A DNA stretch of 64,000 nt from Lasiosphaeria ovina (taxonomy: Eukaryota; Ascomycota; Sordariomycetes; Sordariales; Lasiosphaeriaceae), in the NCBI GenBank assembly GCA_033439765.1, contig JAULSN010000005.1:3549001-3613000 (forward strand). Direction: 5' to 3'. The translations under genes and the position numbers were made by a program. Positions within the stretch are counted from its first letter, which is position 1. Each line of letters starts with the position of its first letter. The notes under the pieces are model-generated. The model was not told where the DNA came from. It did not search any database and worked only from the letters and a program-made list of their open reading frames with translations. Below are positions 9,947 to 21,640 of the stretch, piece after piece.

Positions 9947-11806
9947 CTACCAACACGGCCTCGGATAACCATTCCCATTCTCAACATCCTCGCCAAGCCC
10001 CGAGTCACGATTCCCACTCCCACCACCACCATTCCCATGCCCATTCCCGCCAACCATAACCATCTTCGCCTTGCCCGGCGCGACCGCAATAGTCGCCACA
10101 GCCTGCTGATGCACGCGGGCACCACCACCACTGGGGCGGCGGCGAGGGCGAGAATAAAACCCGGCGGGGATCTGCGGCACGACGGGGATGCCGCGGGTGG
10201 GGTCCGGGACGACGGACAGCGGCTCGGGCGGCGGGGCGTCGTGGCGCGTGCGCAGGCGCTGCGGGTAGTGGAAGCTTGCCGCTGGCGGGGTTGGGAGGAC
10301 CGGTGGGGGGCGCTCGGGCGAGTCGAGTACCATGGCGTCGATGTCGAGCTCGTCGTCAGTCGCGACTTCGTAAGTCTGTTGCGAAGGAGGAATGGGCGGA
10401 GGTGGCCGGGTCGGGGAGCGGCTTATGCTGGCCTGTCGACTCCGGCTGCCGAGGCCCAGAATATGCCGCCGGGCGGGCTTAGGCTTGGTCAGCTTGGTCG
10501 GGGTGCGCACGAGCCTGATGCCCTCGATGTTGGTGTTGTCGAGGGCGTAGAAGGACGACGCCGTGGCCAGCGCTCGCGCTGGCGCTGGCGCTGGCGCTGG
10601 GGCAGCAGGGGCAACGCTGCGGAAGACAGACGACGAGGGCGCGGGCGCGTTGGACGACGTCGACGGGCGCGACGACGACGACGGGCGCGACGATGATGAT
10701 GATACCGCATTGCTGCCGCTGTATGCGGTCGACAGGTCGGCCGACACGCGCGACGCGGACCGGCGCAGCTTCTTGACGAGCTTGCGGGCCGTCGTGTCGG
10801 CGGGCTCGTCCTCGCCGGTGGCGGCGTCGACGGGCACGCCGCGCTTGGTGCCGCGCTGCGGGGACGGCATCTCGGCGGCGGCGGCGGGTGCGCGCGCGCG
10901 CGCGTACGGGATCGGCGGCGGCGGCATCAGTGTCGTCGACGGCGCGTCGCCCGGGCCGGGCTGCTTGGTCGAGCCGTACGGGACCGACGAGAAGGCGAGT
11001 GGCGCAGAGTTGTGCTGGTTTGCCGCCACGTGCTGCGCGAACGATCGCGAAGCGGCGGGCCGAGGAGGAGGCGCTGTTGCGGCGGCGCCCGGGGGACCGC
11101 CACTGCCGCCGTTGCTGTTGCCCGTCCTGAGAGGGTGGCGCGTGCCGACGGTGACGTGGTCCTTGAAGAAGCCCGAGGCCACCAGGCTCTTGTAGCTCTC
11201 CATGACTTCCTCTCGGCTCGGATATATAGGAGCCGCGCCCGGAGCGGCGGGTGCTGGGGGTTCGTCCCTGCCGTACGCTTGTTGGAGGGGCAGTGGCGCG
11301 GGAGCTGGAGCTCGGGCGGCCTTGTTTTCCTTGCCCGACACGCGGCGGATGCTGCTGGACGACTTGGATCTTGTGAGGTGCAGCTTCTCGCGCACGCCGT
11401 CCCACAGCGGCGTGAGGAAGTTGCCCTTGCGCGGCGGCACGGACTGGCCGATGGTGCTTAGCGGCCGGCGCAACGGCGGGCGCGCGTCGCTGGCATGTTG
11501 GTAAAACTGTCGCTCAAACGCGGCGGCGTCGCCGAGGAAGTCTGGCGGAGGCACCGCCGACACGCGGTCGTTCATGGAGCCCTCGACGAAGCGGCTGTGG
11601 GCTGCGCGCGCAGCCGCTGCCGCCGCCGCCGCCGCTGCCTGCTGCTGCTGGGACTGCTGGTGGTGTTGGTATTGGTGTTGGTACTGGTATTGGTCATGCC
11701 GGTTCTGCGCGACGACGCCGCCGCCGCCGCCGCTCGGCCATGGCACCGGCACCGGCACCGGCACCGGCACTGTTGCTTTCATGGTGCTGACTTTGCTTAG
11801 TGGCAT
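9947..11806 (-). CDS. Conserved-looking fungal protein of unknown function, disordered
   Basis: A single open frame of 619 residues starts at the ATG ending at 11806. I do not recognise a family. It opens with Val-Pro repeats, Gln/Tyr repeats and a poly-Ala tract. Then comes the part most likely to be conserved (about residues 75-150), which includes PPDFLGDAAAFERQFYQH and LTPLWDGVREKLHLTRSKS and a KEN motif (SGKENKA). A second short ordered-looking segment is YPSREEVMESYKSLVASGFF. A basic segment, KLVKKLRR, could be a nuclear localisation signal. The rest is Ser/Pro/Ala-rich with several proline motifs (PPPPIPPSQ) and ends in Gly/Asn-rich sequence. A second Met at residue 9 could also be the start. 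Composition suggests a regulatory or scaffold protein, but no function can be assigned. Confidence 0.7.
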   Translation of the reverse strand: MPLSKVSTMKATVPVPVPVPVPWPSGGGGGVVAQNRHDQYQYQHQYQHHQQSQQQQAAAAAAAAAARAAHSRFVEGSMNDRVSAVPPPDFLGDAAAFERQFYQHASDARPPLRRPLSTIGQSVPPRKGNFLTPLWDGVREKLHLTRSKSSSSIRRVSGKENKAARAPAPAPLPLQQAYGRDEPPAPAAPGAAPIYPSREEVMESYKSLVASGFFKDHVTVGTRHPLRTGNSNGGSGGPPGAAATAPPPRPAASRSFAQHVAANQHNSAPLAFSSVPYGSTKQPGPGDAPSTTLMPPPPIPYARARAPAAAAEMPSPQRGTKRGVPVDAATGEDEPADTTARKLVKKLRRSASRVSADLSTAYSGSNAVSSSSSRPSSSSRPSTSSNAPAPSSSVFRSVAPAAPAPAPAPARALATASSFYALDNTNIEGIRLVRTPTKLTKPKPARRHILGLGSRSRQASISRSPTRPPPPIPPSQQTYEVATDDELDIDAMVLDSPERPPPVLPTPPAASFHYPQRLRTRHDAPPPEPLSVVPDPTRGIPVVPQIPAGFYSRPRRRPSGGGARVHQQAVATIAVAPGKAKMVMVGGNGHGNGGGGSGNRDSGLGEDVENGNGYPRPCW

Positions 11807-12823
11807 GCGCTAGGAGCTGAACCGGCACATGTAGTGTTGGGTCTGACGAAACTGCCCAAGTCCAAGGTAGACCGAGGTCGTCGCCGTCGATGCGCCGACT
11901 CGTCTTGGCGGGAAAAGGTGCGGCGTCGCGTCCTTGGCTATCCGTAAACGATTACTGTCTACCAATTGCCAGGTAATCTTGTGCTCCGAAATATCGAAAA
12001 CCGTGAGCCGTAAATCCCAACTGTTAATGCGCAATGCAATTGGGTCTTGCAAAGGAAGTAAAATGGGGTCTGGACTGAGTTGAGCGCGTGTCAAAATTCC
12101 CGTCTTGTTTGGATTGCGAACAGGAACGCTGTACTGTACGCGTGTGGGGGCTGTCCACGACGCGACCCAGCAACCAGATGCAACGGATGTGCCCCGCTTT
12201 TATTTCCTGGACACTGAGAGACGCCAATTTAGCCGTCAACCACAGAGCCGGGAAAGGTCGCCATTACCGGTCTCCCGAGGAACAAAACCCAATAAGCTTG
12301 CAATACAATATTCGGAACTCAATCCATCATCATTCCACACGCTAATGAACATGATGGCTATTTAAATCAAGGCTTGTGAAGCCAGGGCATTGGCACAGCA
12401 TCGCGTGTCTTAAAATCGTTCCCTCCACCAACTCGCGTTTGCTCCCCATAGTCCTCCCGAGCTCTTTCGTCTGTCCTAATATGTCCAGCCAGAATTGTAA
12501 TTTCGATAAATATTGCCTCCAACAAAATGAAACGCGTCGTGTAGTAGTGGTAATAGTAGTAAACTCGCCAAGGAAATATCGAGAATGAAATGTCGTCCAA
12601 AAGAAGGGTCGTCGGCACCCGCCTCAAACCATGAGTGCGAGGCCGAGTGAGTATAAGAGTGTGACCGGATCCGAGGTTGAGCGGCCCTCTCCGTATATAC
12701 AAAAGATTCGAAAATAAATGGCAGAGTCGAAACATGGTCGCAACCGAATCCCCTGTCGATCGATGCAGACCACAACTTCCAAACACCCAACAATACAAGC
12801 ACCAAGACTCAGCCACCTCGCAA
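11807..12823. other. Spacer between the disordered protein gene and veA
   Basis: About 1 kb holding the likely promoter and 5' UTR of the gene at 9947-11806 and the 3' UTR of veA. I see no gene and no strong motif. Confidence 0.5.
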
Positions 12824-14481
12824 TTACACGTCGCCCACCCGCTCGGCCCGTCGTCCATCGGCACGCTTGTACACCAACGGCGCTCCGTCAATGTCTTCGG
12901 ATAAGCCACGGTCGCGAGCACCGTCGTAACGCGGTTCGGCGTCTTGTCTGAAAGATTGATCGTGAGCCCGCTTGGTTCCTGCATACTGCGCAGGCGAAGG
13001 ACGCGAAAAGCTGGCACTCGACGACCCGCTGAGTGACCCAGGACGATGCCCGCTTAGCGTTGGGCTCGGCATTGGCAGCCGGCTCAAAAAGGCTCCATCA
13101 ATTTGCAGCGGAGGTAGAGGTATGGCTTGGGGTTTCTGTGGAAGCATATGTTGTGGATTTGCGGCATAAGGAGGGAGACTCAGGGGCGGGAGTGTTGCGC
13201 TTCCTACCGAGCTTCGGTACTCGTGGTGGACGCTGTCACGACGCGGAGACGGCGTAATCGGCGTGATCGGGGCATACGACTGTGATGGCGTTCGCTCGGC
13301 AGTGTACGACGGCGGCGGCGGTGGAGGGTACGACGAAGACGACGAATACGACGCTCCTTGACTCGGGGGGTACACGGGCGAGGCGGGGACTGAGGGGGGC
13401 TGAGCAAAGTTTTGCGGCTGAGACGGATATTGCGAGCTGGAATTTCCACCAAGGAATTGGAGATGACCGCCTTGCGGTGGGTTTTGCGCTGCGAACTGAG
13501 GCGGATAGTCGGCAATCGACGGCCTCCGCTGCGAATCGGCCGAGTACGGGGTCCGTTCCACGCTGCCGCTCAACGATCGGGCTCTATACGAGTCGGGTCG
13601 CGTATCCGGTGTAGCGGTCCTCCGAGCTCTCCGAGCATATTCGTCTTCGCCATTGTCGAAATCTCCACCACCCTTTACGTCGCGACGTCTCATCCGAACA
13701 TCACGACGGATCCGGACACGGCAGCCCTGTTCTGCCACCACGCGGCTCAGTGCTGTGCTTTCCGTCAACCCGGGGAACTTCTTGGCGCTGTAGACGACAA
13801 AGTCCTGCGACTTCACTTCCATACGGAAATCAAAAGATCCACCTGTCGCCGGGTTCAGTCCATGCAACCCCTGCTTTGGCTCCGACGAATCGGCATCCTT
13901 GTCCTTGTCCTCCTTGGTCTCCTCGTAAAGGTTAAAGGTCAGGCGATACCGACCCTCGTGTCTCACAGAGAGATCCGGGAACAGGAAATATCCTGCCTCC
14001 TGCGGTCGGTCCAGATATGCCATACCAGATACGGGCATACCGGTCAAGACGGGTGGCGTATTGGCAGCAGGCGTCTGCACCCGGCCGTGTGCCATAACAC
14101 GTGCATGCTCGAGGGTGGCATAGAGAAAGAAGTTGGCGTTGTACAGGAACGTGACGTCCTTCTCCTGGGCCTGTTCCCAGCTTTGGCCCTCGTAGATGCG
14201 CAACTCCACAACCGGGGGCGGATCAACGGGACGTCGATCGGCCGACGCTGCGATATCGTTAGACAGCATCATCTCAGATAGGCTCGATTCCACTTACACT
14301 TCGGGCCCGAGCTACATGCTCTGGCGCGCTCCGGCTGCTGGATGACCTTCAAACAGTACCAGAGCCTGCGCCCGCTCTTGGTGATTCGGTCGACGATATG
14401 AGGCCCCTTCGAAGCCCCCTTGGCATCGCTCTCGTGGGCCGACATGCCATGGGCAGAGGCCGCAACAACCGGCGCTCCCAT
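12824..14481 (-). CDS. veA: Velvet complex subunit VeA
   Basis: Two exons are inferred on the minus strand: 14481-14298 and 14247-12824, giving 535 residues. The 50-nt intron starts GTAAGT and ends CGCAG; the join restores the family motif GPKSSADRRPVDPPPVVELR. The velvet domain spans about residues 28-225: KVIQQPERARACSSGPK, the DPPPVVELRI strand, NANFFLYATLEHAR, RYRLTFNLYE and a final KKFPGLTESTALSRVVAEQGCRVRIRRDVRMRRR. A long disordered Pro/Ser/Tyr-rich region follows, then a conserved C-terminal patch (AGTKRAHDQSF, GAPLVYKRADGRR). VeA binds VelB and LaeA, moves to the nucleus in the dark and links light to sexual development and secondary metabolism in Aspergillus. Length and tail separate it from VelB, VelC and VosA. 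An internal Met at residue 13 is an alternative start. The intron is short for this genome but the frame and motif continuity are exact. Confidence 0.95.
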
Positions 14482-17400
14482 GATGCTCGACTAAATCTCC
14501 GGGATGCACGTGCTAGGAGCTGCAAGCGTGCGTGGGTTTCCTGATCAGAAATCCCTTTTGCAACCGCGACTGCCTAGGAGGAGAGCCTTCGTCTGAAGCG
14601 CCAGAACGACACACACGAGACTGCGATTTGCGATTTTAACAAGATGAAAGGCACCAGAGATGGAAGCTAGAAACTCTAGGCATCAGCGTCATTCTGCATC
14701 AGCGAGGCATGACTGCAAACTTAAACGCCGTGCCAGTTGCGTCGCCGGCGTGAGACCTAGAGCGGCGGATGACAGCGTGCAGGTGAAGAATAAAAAAGGG
14801 TGCGTCGCTTTTACTCACCCTGTGACCCGGTTGAACAAAACACGACTCATTCGCACAATAACACAAGCTGCGGGCCGGTTTCGAGACACGCAGCAAACGA
14901 ACAGTAGAAATCACGCGCAAAGATTGAACGAGCACAGTCGAGGCGAAACCGAATGCCGAGTCCTCCCAACGTCGTTCCCGTCGTCGAGATTGCGGTGCGA
15001 CGGAAGAGAGAAGGGTGGGTTTTTTTTTCCTGCGCGGCGGTGCGGGTTAAAGGTGGCGAGGAGAGGAGAGGGATTGGAGGATGGCGGATGGAATGGATGG
15101 GGGGAGGGATGGGGGTGGCCCAGAGGTCCCAGAACCAAAGCGACGGGTAGCTGAGAAAAGGACGGTCGGGACCGATGTTATTGGGCAGCCCACAATTAGC
15201 GCTCCCCCAGTTCGTCGGAGGGAAGGAACTGTGCTGCACTAAGTGTCTTGTCGCTCCTTTTCTTCTTTCTTTTCCTGGGAGCTGGAAATGATATTGGCCG
15301 CGATCTGGAGAGTTTCCGCAACGAGAGCTCCTGGCCTTCGCTCACGATGGCGAAAGGGATGAGAGAAACTCGTGCTCTCGACGGCAGAGATGGAGAGTTG
15401 AGAAACAACTCACAGGCCCAGGGCAGGCAGGCAAGGAAAACGGGGGGGGGGGATGTGGAAGAGAAGAGGCTTCCGCTGCGGTTTGGACGGCGTGCGAGGG
15501 TGGAAATGAGGTGGGACCAATGTGACAGCGCCTGCATGGGAGGAAAAGTGGAGGCCACACCCCCAGACTTGGTCTGGTCAGTCTCTCTGGTCAGAGGTCA
15601 TCCCGCCCCCCCTTTCGCGTTTCTTACTTTCGCACTGCGCACAGTCTGCGAGTCTGAGACATTGCACCGTGCTACGCCGCGCCCACCCACTCGGGCGGGG
15701 GCCAGTAGGCCTCGTCCCAGCGAGTCCAGCCGCGAAGTCCAGTGGCGGAGGCCCGCTCCCTACCCTCCCCTGGTACGGGGTACCAATGGAGTTATTCTGC
15801 ACTGTGGGGGCCTCGGAAAGGGTGGGTGCCGGCTTCCCACTTGGGCTAAATGTCGTTTCTCCGCCACACACGAGCCCTCTGGGAGTCCTGGCTGGACCGC
15901 TCCCTGTTGGTCAGATGGCCCTGGGATTGGATGGACGGCCCCATTTGCTTGATCCAGATTCCAGAGCTCAGGTTCTGCCGTGGGCGGTTTTTTTGGGCAC
16001 GGCCAATTGAACGTCGGCCCATCCAGTTCGCGGCCAGTTCGCACAGTCCGCAAGCCTCCCTTGGGTGCATCATCCGGCTCGCCTTCTCGTTGGCCAGTCG
16101 TCACGAGTGCCCATGCGAGGCAACTTGATCGTCGACGGTCCATGGCCCCCGGGACTTTGGAGGGCGATCCGCCTTCGCTCTCGCGGCTGCACGGCGACAA
16201 AAAGGCATCGTGGGATGCACCATGCCAGATCTTCCCGCCGCCTTCGTTCAACAATCTCCTGTACCCATGTGTCCCGTAAGAGAGTGCACAACGAGAGTCC
16301 TTGGCTGCCCGGCATTAGTGTACACTAGAATTCAGAGTCCTGCCTGGCGTGCTTGGCACTTGCGTCTTGCACGGTTAGCGTAACGCCGTGTCCGTTCCAA
16401 GAAATGGGTCTAAGCTTGTTGGGCGCTGCCATCCCAAACGCTAATAGATAAATGACGTCCCGAGACGGATAGGTACTATAGTAGTACGAATACTAGAGGG
16501 ACGGGGGTAAGGGGTTGCTTTCGCGGACGGGAACTAGTAGGCCCGCAACTACACACGTGCAGGCATTGGAACTTCACGTTGATTTATTCCACTTGTTCGC
16601 TCGAATGCTCGCTCGAAGGCGATGGACCTCTTTCAGGCGGATTTGGACGACCGACAAGAGATGTCTATTCAGCCTGTGTTTCATTAAACTGCTGCGAGCT
16701 TGTTTGCTTGAGTAGGTACCCAGCCGTTGGCGAGCGTTTAGGTTGCGGTTTGTGGATTCCATGTGGATTTTAGTATTCACAGTAAACTTTTTGGGAACCG
16801 GGGAACGCACGCGTAGGGCCCCATTGCTCCGAGGGTGGGTGGGCTGTTGCGTGCAGAAGCACCGTGCGACGCTTCGGAAGTTCCCACTTGGCGCCGCAGG
16901 CTGGGTGGCTCGTGCTGGCCAATCATTGACCCGCCTGCCAGCATATATGTGTGTACTGTGTACTCCGTGGAAGGGACACTTTATCATGGAACGAAGCCGC
17001 AGAACGGAATACCACAGAACCAGGTGATGTGCATGCGTACAACTAGAAACAACCGTCCTTTTTGCATTGCGTGCCATGTCGCAGCCAGGCAAGTCATGTC
17101 AGGCTGGAAATGGATTTTCCAGAAGGCGAAAATGGCAGAATCGTCCGCGTCGGTGGTGCTGCCGCAACCGGAGTTGTCATGAGCCGGGGGTGAGACTCAG
17201 ACTCCGGCAAGGCTTGTCGGGCTTATCGAGATTTGACTCATCAGCCCGCAAGCCATTTCTTGCTGGGAATTTCCATTGCTGTGCCGTCAGCATGCCCACC
17301 CTGGGTGGTGCGTCGGGCCTTCCTTGCCTGCGGAGAGCGGGATGCCGCTTCTGCGCCGCGCACCGGCCGCGCAGCTCTCTGTAGTGGATTACTAAAAATG

Positions 17401-18045
17401 CCGGAGACTCGACAAGCTCGCAGCTAACAAAAGTATTCTTGGACCGTCCCACGATGGGGGGCAGTTTGGGTCCGCAGATTCAGTACTTGGTACTCTGTAT
17501 CGGAATACCGAATTTTTTCTCTAGAGGTTCAGGTTCAGACCGCTCACTCGGGCCGGAGAAACTCAGGAGGTGTCGGCCTTTTGCCCGGTCTTTCCAGGGG
17601 CTGTGACTTGTGGGAGACGTGCGCCGACCAAGAAATTCGAAATACCTCACCTCCGCTGCCTTAGGACTACCTAGCTGGAGAGGTCACTCCACTGAAACCT
17701 TCCTCTTCTTGTTCGCCCGCCGTTCTATTTTAACCCCGCCGCCTTGACAGGACAGGACCGACGTCACGGCGTCAAACCATTTTATTAGGTTTCGCCCGCT
17801 GCGACGTGCTCGGTCATACATTAGTACTATGTATTTACCGCGCCCGGTTCCAAGGGCGCTTGGGTTGAGTTCAGCCGGCTGTTCAAGACAAGCTCCATGG
17901 TAGCGGACAGCTCATGCTTCAACTCAAACCTTGGCTGGGCATCTCAGGTGGTCCATGACGGCAGTGGCCCTTGGGCTAAACTCTCAGCGGGTGCAAGTGC
18001 AGCCAACGTCAATTCCATCAATCGGGAAGTGATAACTTACGAGAG

Positions 18046-18046
18046 A

Positions 18047-18078
<32 letters not shown>

Positions 18079-18080
18079 CG
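18046..18080 (+). repeat. ACGC tetranucleotide microsatellite
   Basis: Nine near-perfect ACGC/CGCA units in non-coding sequence. Confidence 0.9.
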
Positions 18081-18286
18081 TTTGTCTGCTCAGAACTTAA
18101 CCTACAGCTGGGGAGACAGAGAGCCATCTAGGCATGGAGGGCAACGTGGGTGACGGACGAGTGGCTGCAGGTACCACAAGTTTCCCATGCCAGTGCCTGC
18201 AGCCAAGGTACCTACCTACCTTCCTTGGGGCTCAGGTTCAGTTAGCACACTGTATGTACATACTGTACTCTGTTGAAGTGCAAATT

Positions 18287-18345
18287 GCATCGCATCGCAT
18301 CGCATCGCATATCCGCATCGCATCATGATCTCCCCCCCCCCCCCC
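18287..18345 (+). repeat. GCATC pentamer array followed by a C run
   Basis: Tandem GCATC units (18287-18324, one interrupted) lead into a run of 14 C at 18332-18345. Non-coding. Confidence 0.85.
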
Positions 18346-18840
18346 TCTCCCGATTCCATCCATTCAATTCTCCCAAGGCCGCGGACCGGCTCCCGTCTGA
18401 TATGACTGACTGGCCTTGACACGAGACGATTGCCGGGTCCAGCCCGCAGCCCAGCCCCAGCCCCAGCTCCAGGGCAACTCATCACTGACAAGGAAGAGAA
18501 AGAGGCGTCAATTCAGCCTGAAATGGGCCACGGGTCTGGTCTCGACGTCTCGGGCCCGAGGGCTTTGCAGACAGACGTGTCCCGAGCGATCACGGACAGC
18601 ACGCGCGGGTTTTGGCGTTTTGGGTATTCTGGAATTCTGGAATTTCTAATGTTTCTGGGGAAAAATATCCCGTAGTGATCTACGCCTTGGAAACTGGAAA
18701 GGGGGGAGGGAAAAAAAAAGGGGGCGTTGGCTGGCTGGCCGGCCGGTCGGTCGGGCGGGCTGCCGGGTCCCAAGAACCGTTCCCCAGGGGCTCGTTCACG
18801 CTTCTTCTACGCATATGTGTACGTATGTACACACGCCGGT

Positions 18841-18865
18841 GCTTGCTTGACTGCTTACTTGCTTA

Positions 18866-18896
<31 letters not shown>

Positions 18897-18897
18897 C
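18841..18897 (+). repeat. CTTG tetranucleotide microsatellite
   Basis: About 14 GCTT/CTTG units with two CTTA variants; non-coding. Confidence 0.9.
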
Positions 18898-19671
18898 CTG
18901 GTCGAGGTTGGCCCGGAGAAAACACGGCATTGTGCGAGTCTGCGATTCCGTCGGCAGTCACGTCACCACGGTTTACGTTCACACCGTCGCCCAGAATCAA
19001 TCCTCCAGTCGCCCAGCGCAGAGAGATGGATAGGATAGGGCCAGAGCCGGGTTGAAGCCTCGTCGCACACAAGTGACGGGACGCCTCTTTCTTTTGTTCT
19101 CCCGGCGCCTCGATGGGATGGGTCGTTCCAAGAGGGGAAAACCAGAACTCGGGCGAAACCGCTGGCGGCGCGCAGCTCGCAGGGCGGGAACCTCCAGGGA
19201 GCGGTACTTTCGAAACCTGGGCCCAGCGGCGTGGGAAAGAGGAGCTCTCGGCTTTGTGTATGTGTGCGGCGTGTCCCCTTCATTGCCTTGATCCGGCCCA
19301 GCGAACCGTCGGGATTCCGCCTCTTTGTGGCACGGCAGGCCTCTCTCTCTCTCTCTCCCATTGTGCAGGTATACTTGGACGGCTCCGTGCTCCCGCGAGA
19401 CGTGGCTGGAATTACTCTCCTCCCGACTCCGACGACCCCTCCCCTTGGATATCTACCTAGACCGAGACCCAGGTAGGTAGCCAATGGACCCCTGCGTGCT
19501 TGCCCTGTTGTCCAAGATGCTACCAGCCAGCGCGAGTCCAGCCCGGCGTGGCAGGTTTGACAGGGTCGATCAAAAAAACACACATGCACAAGATAGCCGC
19601 CGGAGAAGATGGCATGCTTGTTAGGGTTCTCACGTGCTTCCTCATATGGGAGGATATCAAAACAACACATC

Positions 19672-19689
19672 CACACACACACACACACA
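19672..19689 (+). repeat. AC dinucleotide microsatellite
   Basis: Nine CA/AC units in non-coding sequence. Confidence 0.85.
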
Positions 19690-20980
19690 TAGGACTCTCA
19701 TCTGACCCTACCCGTCCGGGTTCACTTGGGGCGCCGAGTGGCCCAGAACCGTCGTCTGAGACAGACCCGGAATCGAAATGCCTCGAGCCACGGCTCCAGA
19801 CCGCCCCATCATATTTCCCCCTCCCCCCTTTTTCCTGCTGCAGGTAGCCGGCCGAGAAAAAAAACACCTGCATCTACCCGCTGCTGCTGTTGGTTTTTTT
19901 TTCCCACCTCGACGCCCCGCCAGCCCCTGCGTCTACATGATTTCATTGTATTCAAGGGGGGGGTACTTACCGAGGACTTGCCTCGGGAGGTGAATGTCTC
20001 TCTCTCTCATGTCTCTACCGGGGTCAGGAGGCGAGGGCATACAGACGCCTGCACTCTCGAGACAAGTCATATATCACACACCCCATGTTTTTGATTATTT
20101 TTTACATTTCTTCGGGAAGGTCGCTTGGGAGCTCAGGAATGCATCCTTGAAAAACTCGTTGTCTCGGGCATCACTTATGGTCGCCCGTGGCTCCCTCAGA
20201 CACATGCACATTAACTCGAGCACCCCGTGTTGGAAATATCCCCCACGTTGTCCCCCTCTGCCCGGCCCCGGGGCCATGGGGCTTCTCGGGATGATGTGCA
20301 TGTTGGTTTTTTGGCGCCCGGGGATGTGATGTGTCTCGGAGAAGATTTTCAACAACAGAAAAAGCTCCGACTCGGCACTCAGCCAGGAGAGAGTACGTGA
20401 GAGGGTGAATTTGTCTTGTGGTTTCCAAGCCCTTAAAGGCTCACGCCGGCAGACGCCGTCGGGCACGGTCTGCCCTCCTCTACTCCACCCTGAACCCGTG
20501 ACGCCTGCGTAACGTCGTGCACACAGCGAGTGGGAACAGTGAAAAAGAGAGCTCCCTAGCCATGGTGCGCGGCCTATCTATCGATCTGTCCATCCATCCG
20601 CGGATACCCGAATGTGGCAGCTGCAAAAGTACCATTTTTGGTTTCTTTTTCTGGTGAGAGGCCGAAGCCTGCGATCATCACCACATTATTCGTCGCCTTC
20701 ATCTTTCCCTTCTGCCGCTGGTCTTGGTCCCCCGGACGTGAGACACGCGCTCTTACCCGCCAGGACTCGAGGTGGCAAAGCAGCAGAAAAGAAAGTACAT
20801 GCATGCATGCAATGCGCGCATGCGTCTGTACGCCATGTTGAGACGTTTTCGCTTTTTTGCTCGAACGAGCCCGTTATCAGGCTGTTCTCGGGCGTCCCAC
20901 ACACATACACACATATCCACATATCCACACATCCCCTGCCTGGCGTACATGTAATATGCACATGCACGTATAGGCCGGGA

Positions 20981-20999
20981 ATATATATATATATATATA
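20981..20999 (+). repeat. AT dinucleotide microsatellite
   Basis: About nine AT units in non-coding sequence. Confidence 0.85.
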
Positions 21000-21612
21000 C
21001 ATACCTGGGTATAAGGGACAAGGAGGACTCCACCTATAGCAACCCCGGCAGGGCGGCATCGCTCTGCTTCTGCTTCTGCTTCAGCTTGATAGAAGACCCA
21101 GCGGACTGTTTTCCCCCCCAATACCATAGTGTCCATCCCGGATCTGCCTGCCACTGCATTTGCTAGCCTCGACGCCACACCTTGTTTTTTCCGTGCCGGC
21201 TACCGACACTCTCCTCCTCCTTTTCTGTTTTCTTCGTCGGTGGCGGTTCTGGTGTGCAGATAGATACGTAGGTATCTAGACTGGTGTTTGGCTACCTCCC
21301 TTGGTGGTTTGTCTCTTCCCTACGAGACTTCCCGAAGGGGGTGATGTATCAGGTGGTTTGTGTGTCCTTTTCGTTTCCAATGGAAGGTCACGCAGCACTT
21401 CAGTTCCCGTCCGTCGGGATGAATGAAGAAAAAAAAGAGTGTTTGCAATGTCTTATGCCTCTGGTTCTAGTTTGTGTGTATGGGAAATGGATAGGTGACG
21501 GGGGAAGGGGGAACGCCGCACATGCGGCACCAGAACAACTCCCGACCCACGGGGCAGATGATGTTTTGGTCACATCTCGGCGGCGATCACGGGTCAGAAA
21601 ACGGGTGTTTTG

Positions 21613-21640
21613 CTGTTGTTGTTGTTGTTGTTGTTGTTGT
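21613..21640 (+). repeat. GTT trinucleotide microsatellite
   Basis: Nine GTT units followed by a short GT run. A frame through it gives poly-Cys, which I take as an artefact. Confidence 0.85.

Noticed and set aside
12027..12824. Short frames between the disordered-protein gene and veA
   Set aside because: All under 220 codons with random-like composition; the stretch is best explained as promoter and UTR.
14312..14509. Overlapping upstream frame before veA as a possible uORF
   Set aside because: It would have to start at GTG; there is no ATG in that frame close to the veA start.
20612..21166. Plus-strand frame of 184 codons in the nine-kilobase spacer
   Set aside because: Includes a translated TA repeat and His/Thr repeats from CA-rich sequence; not protein-like.
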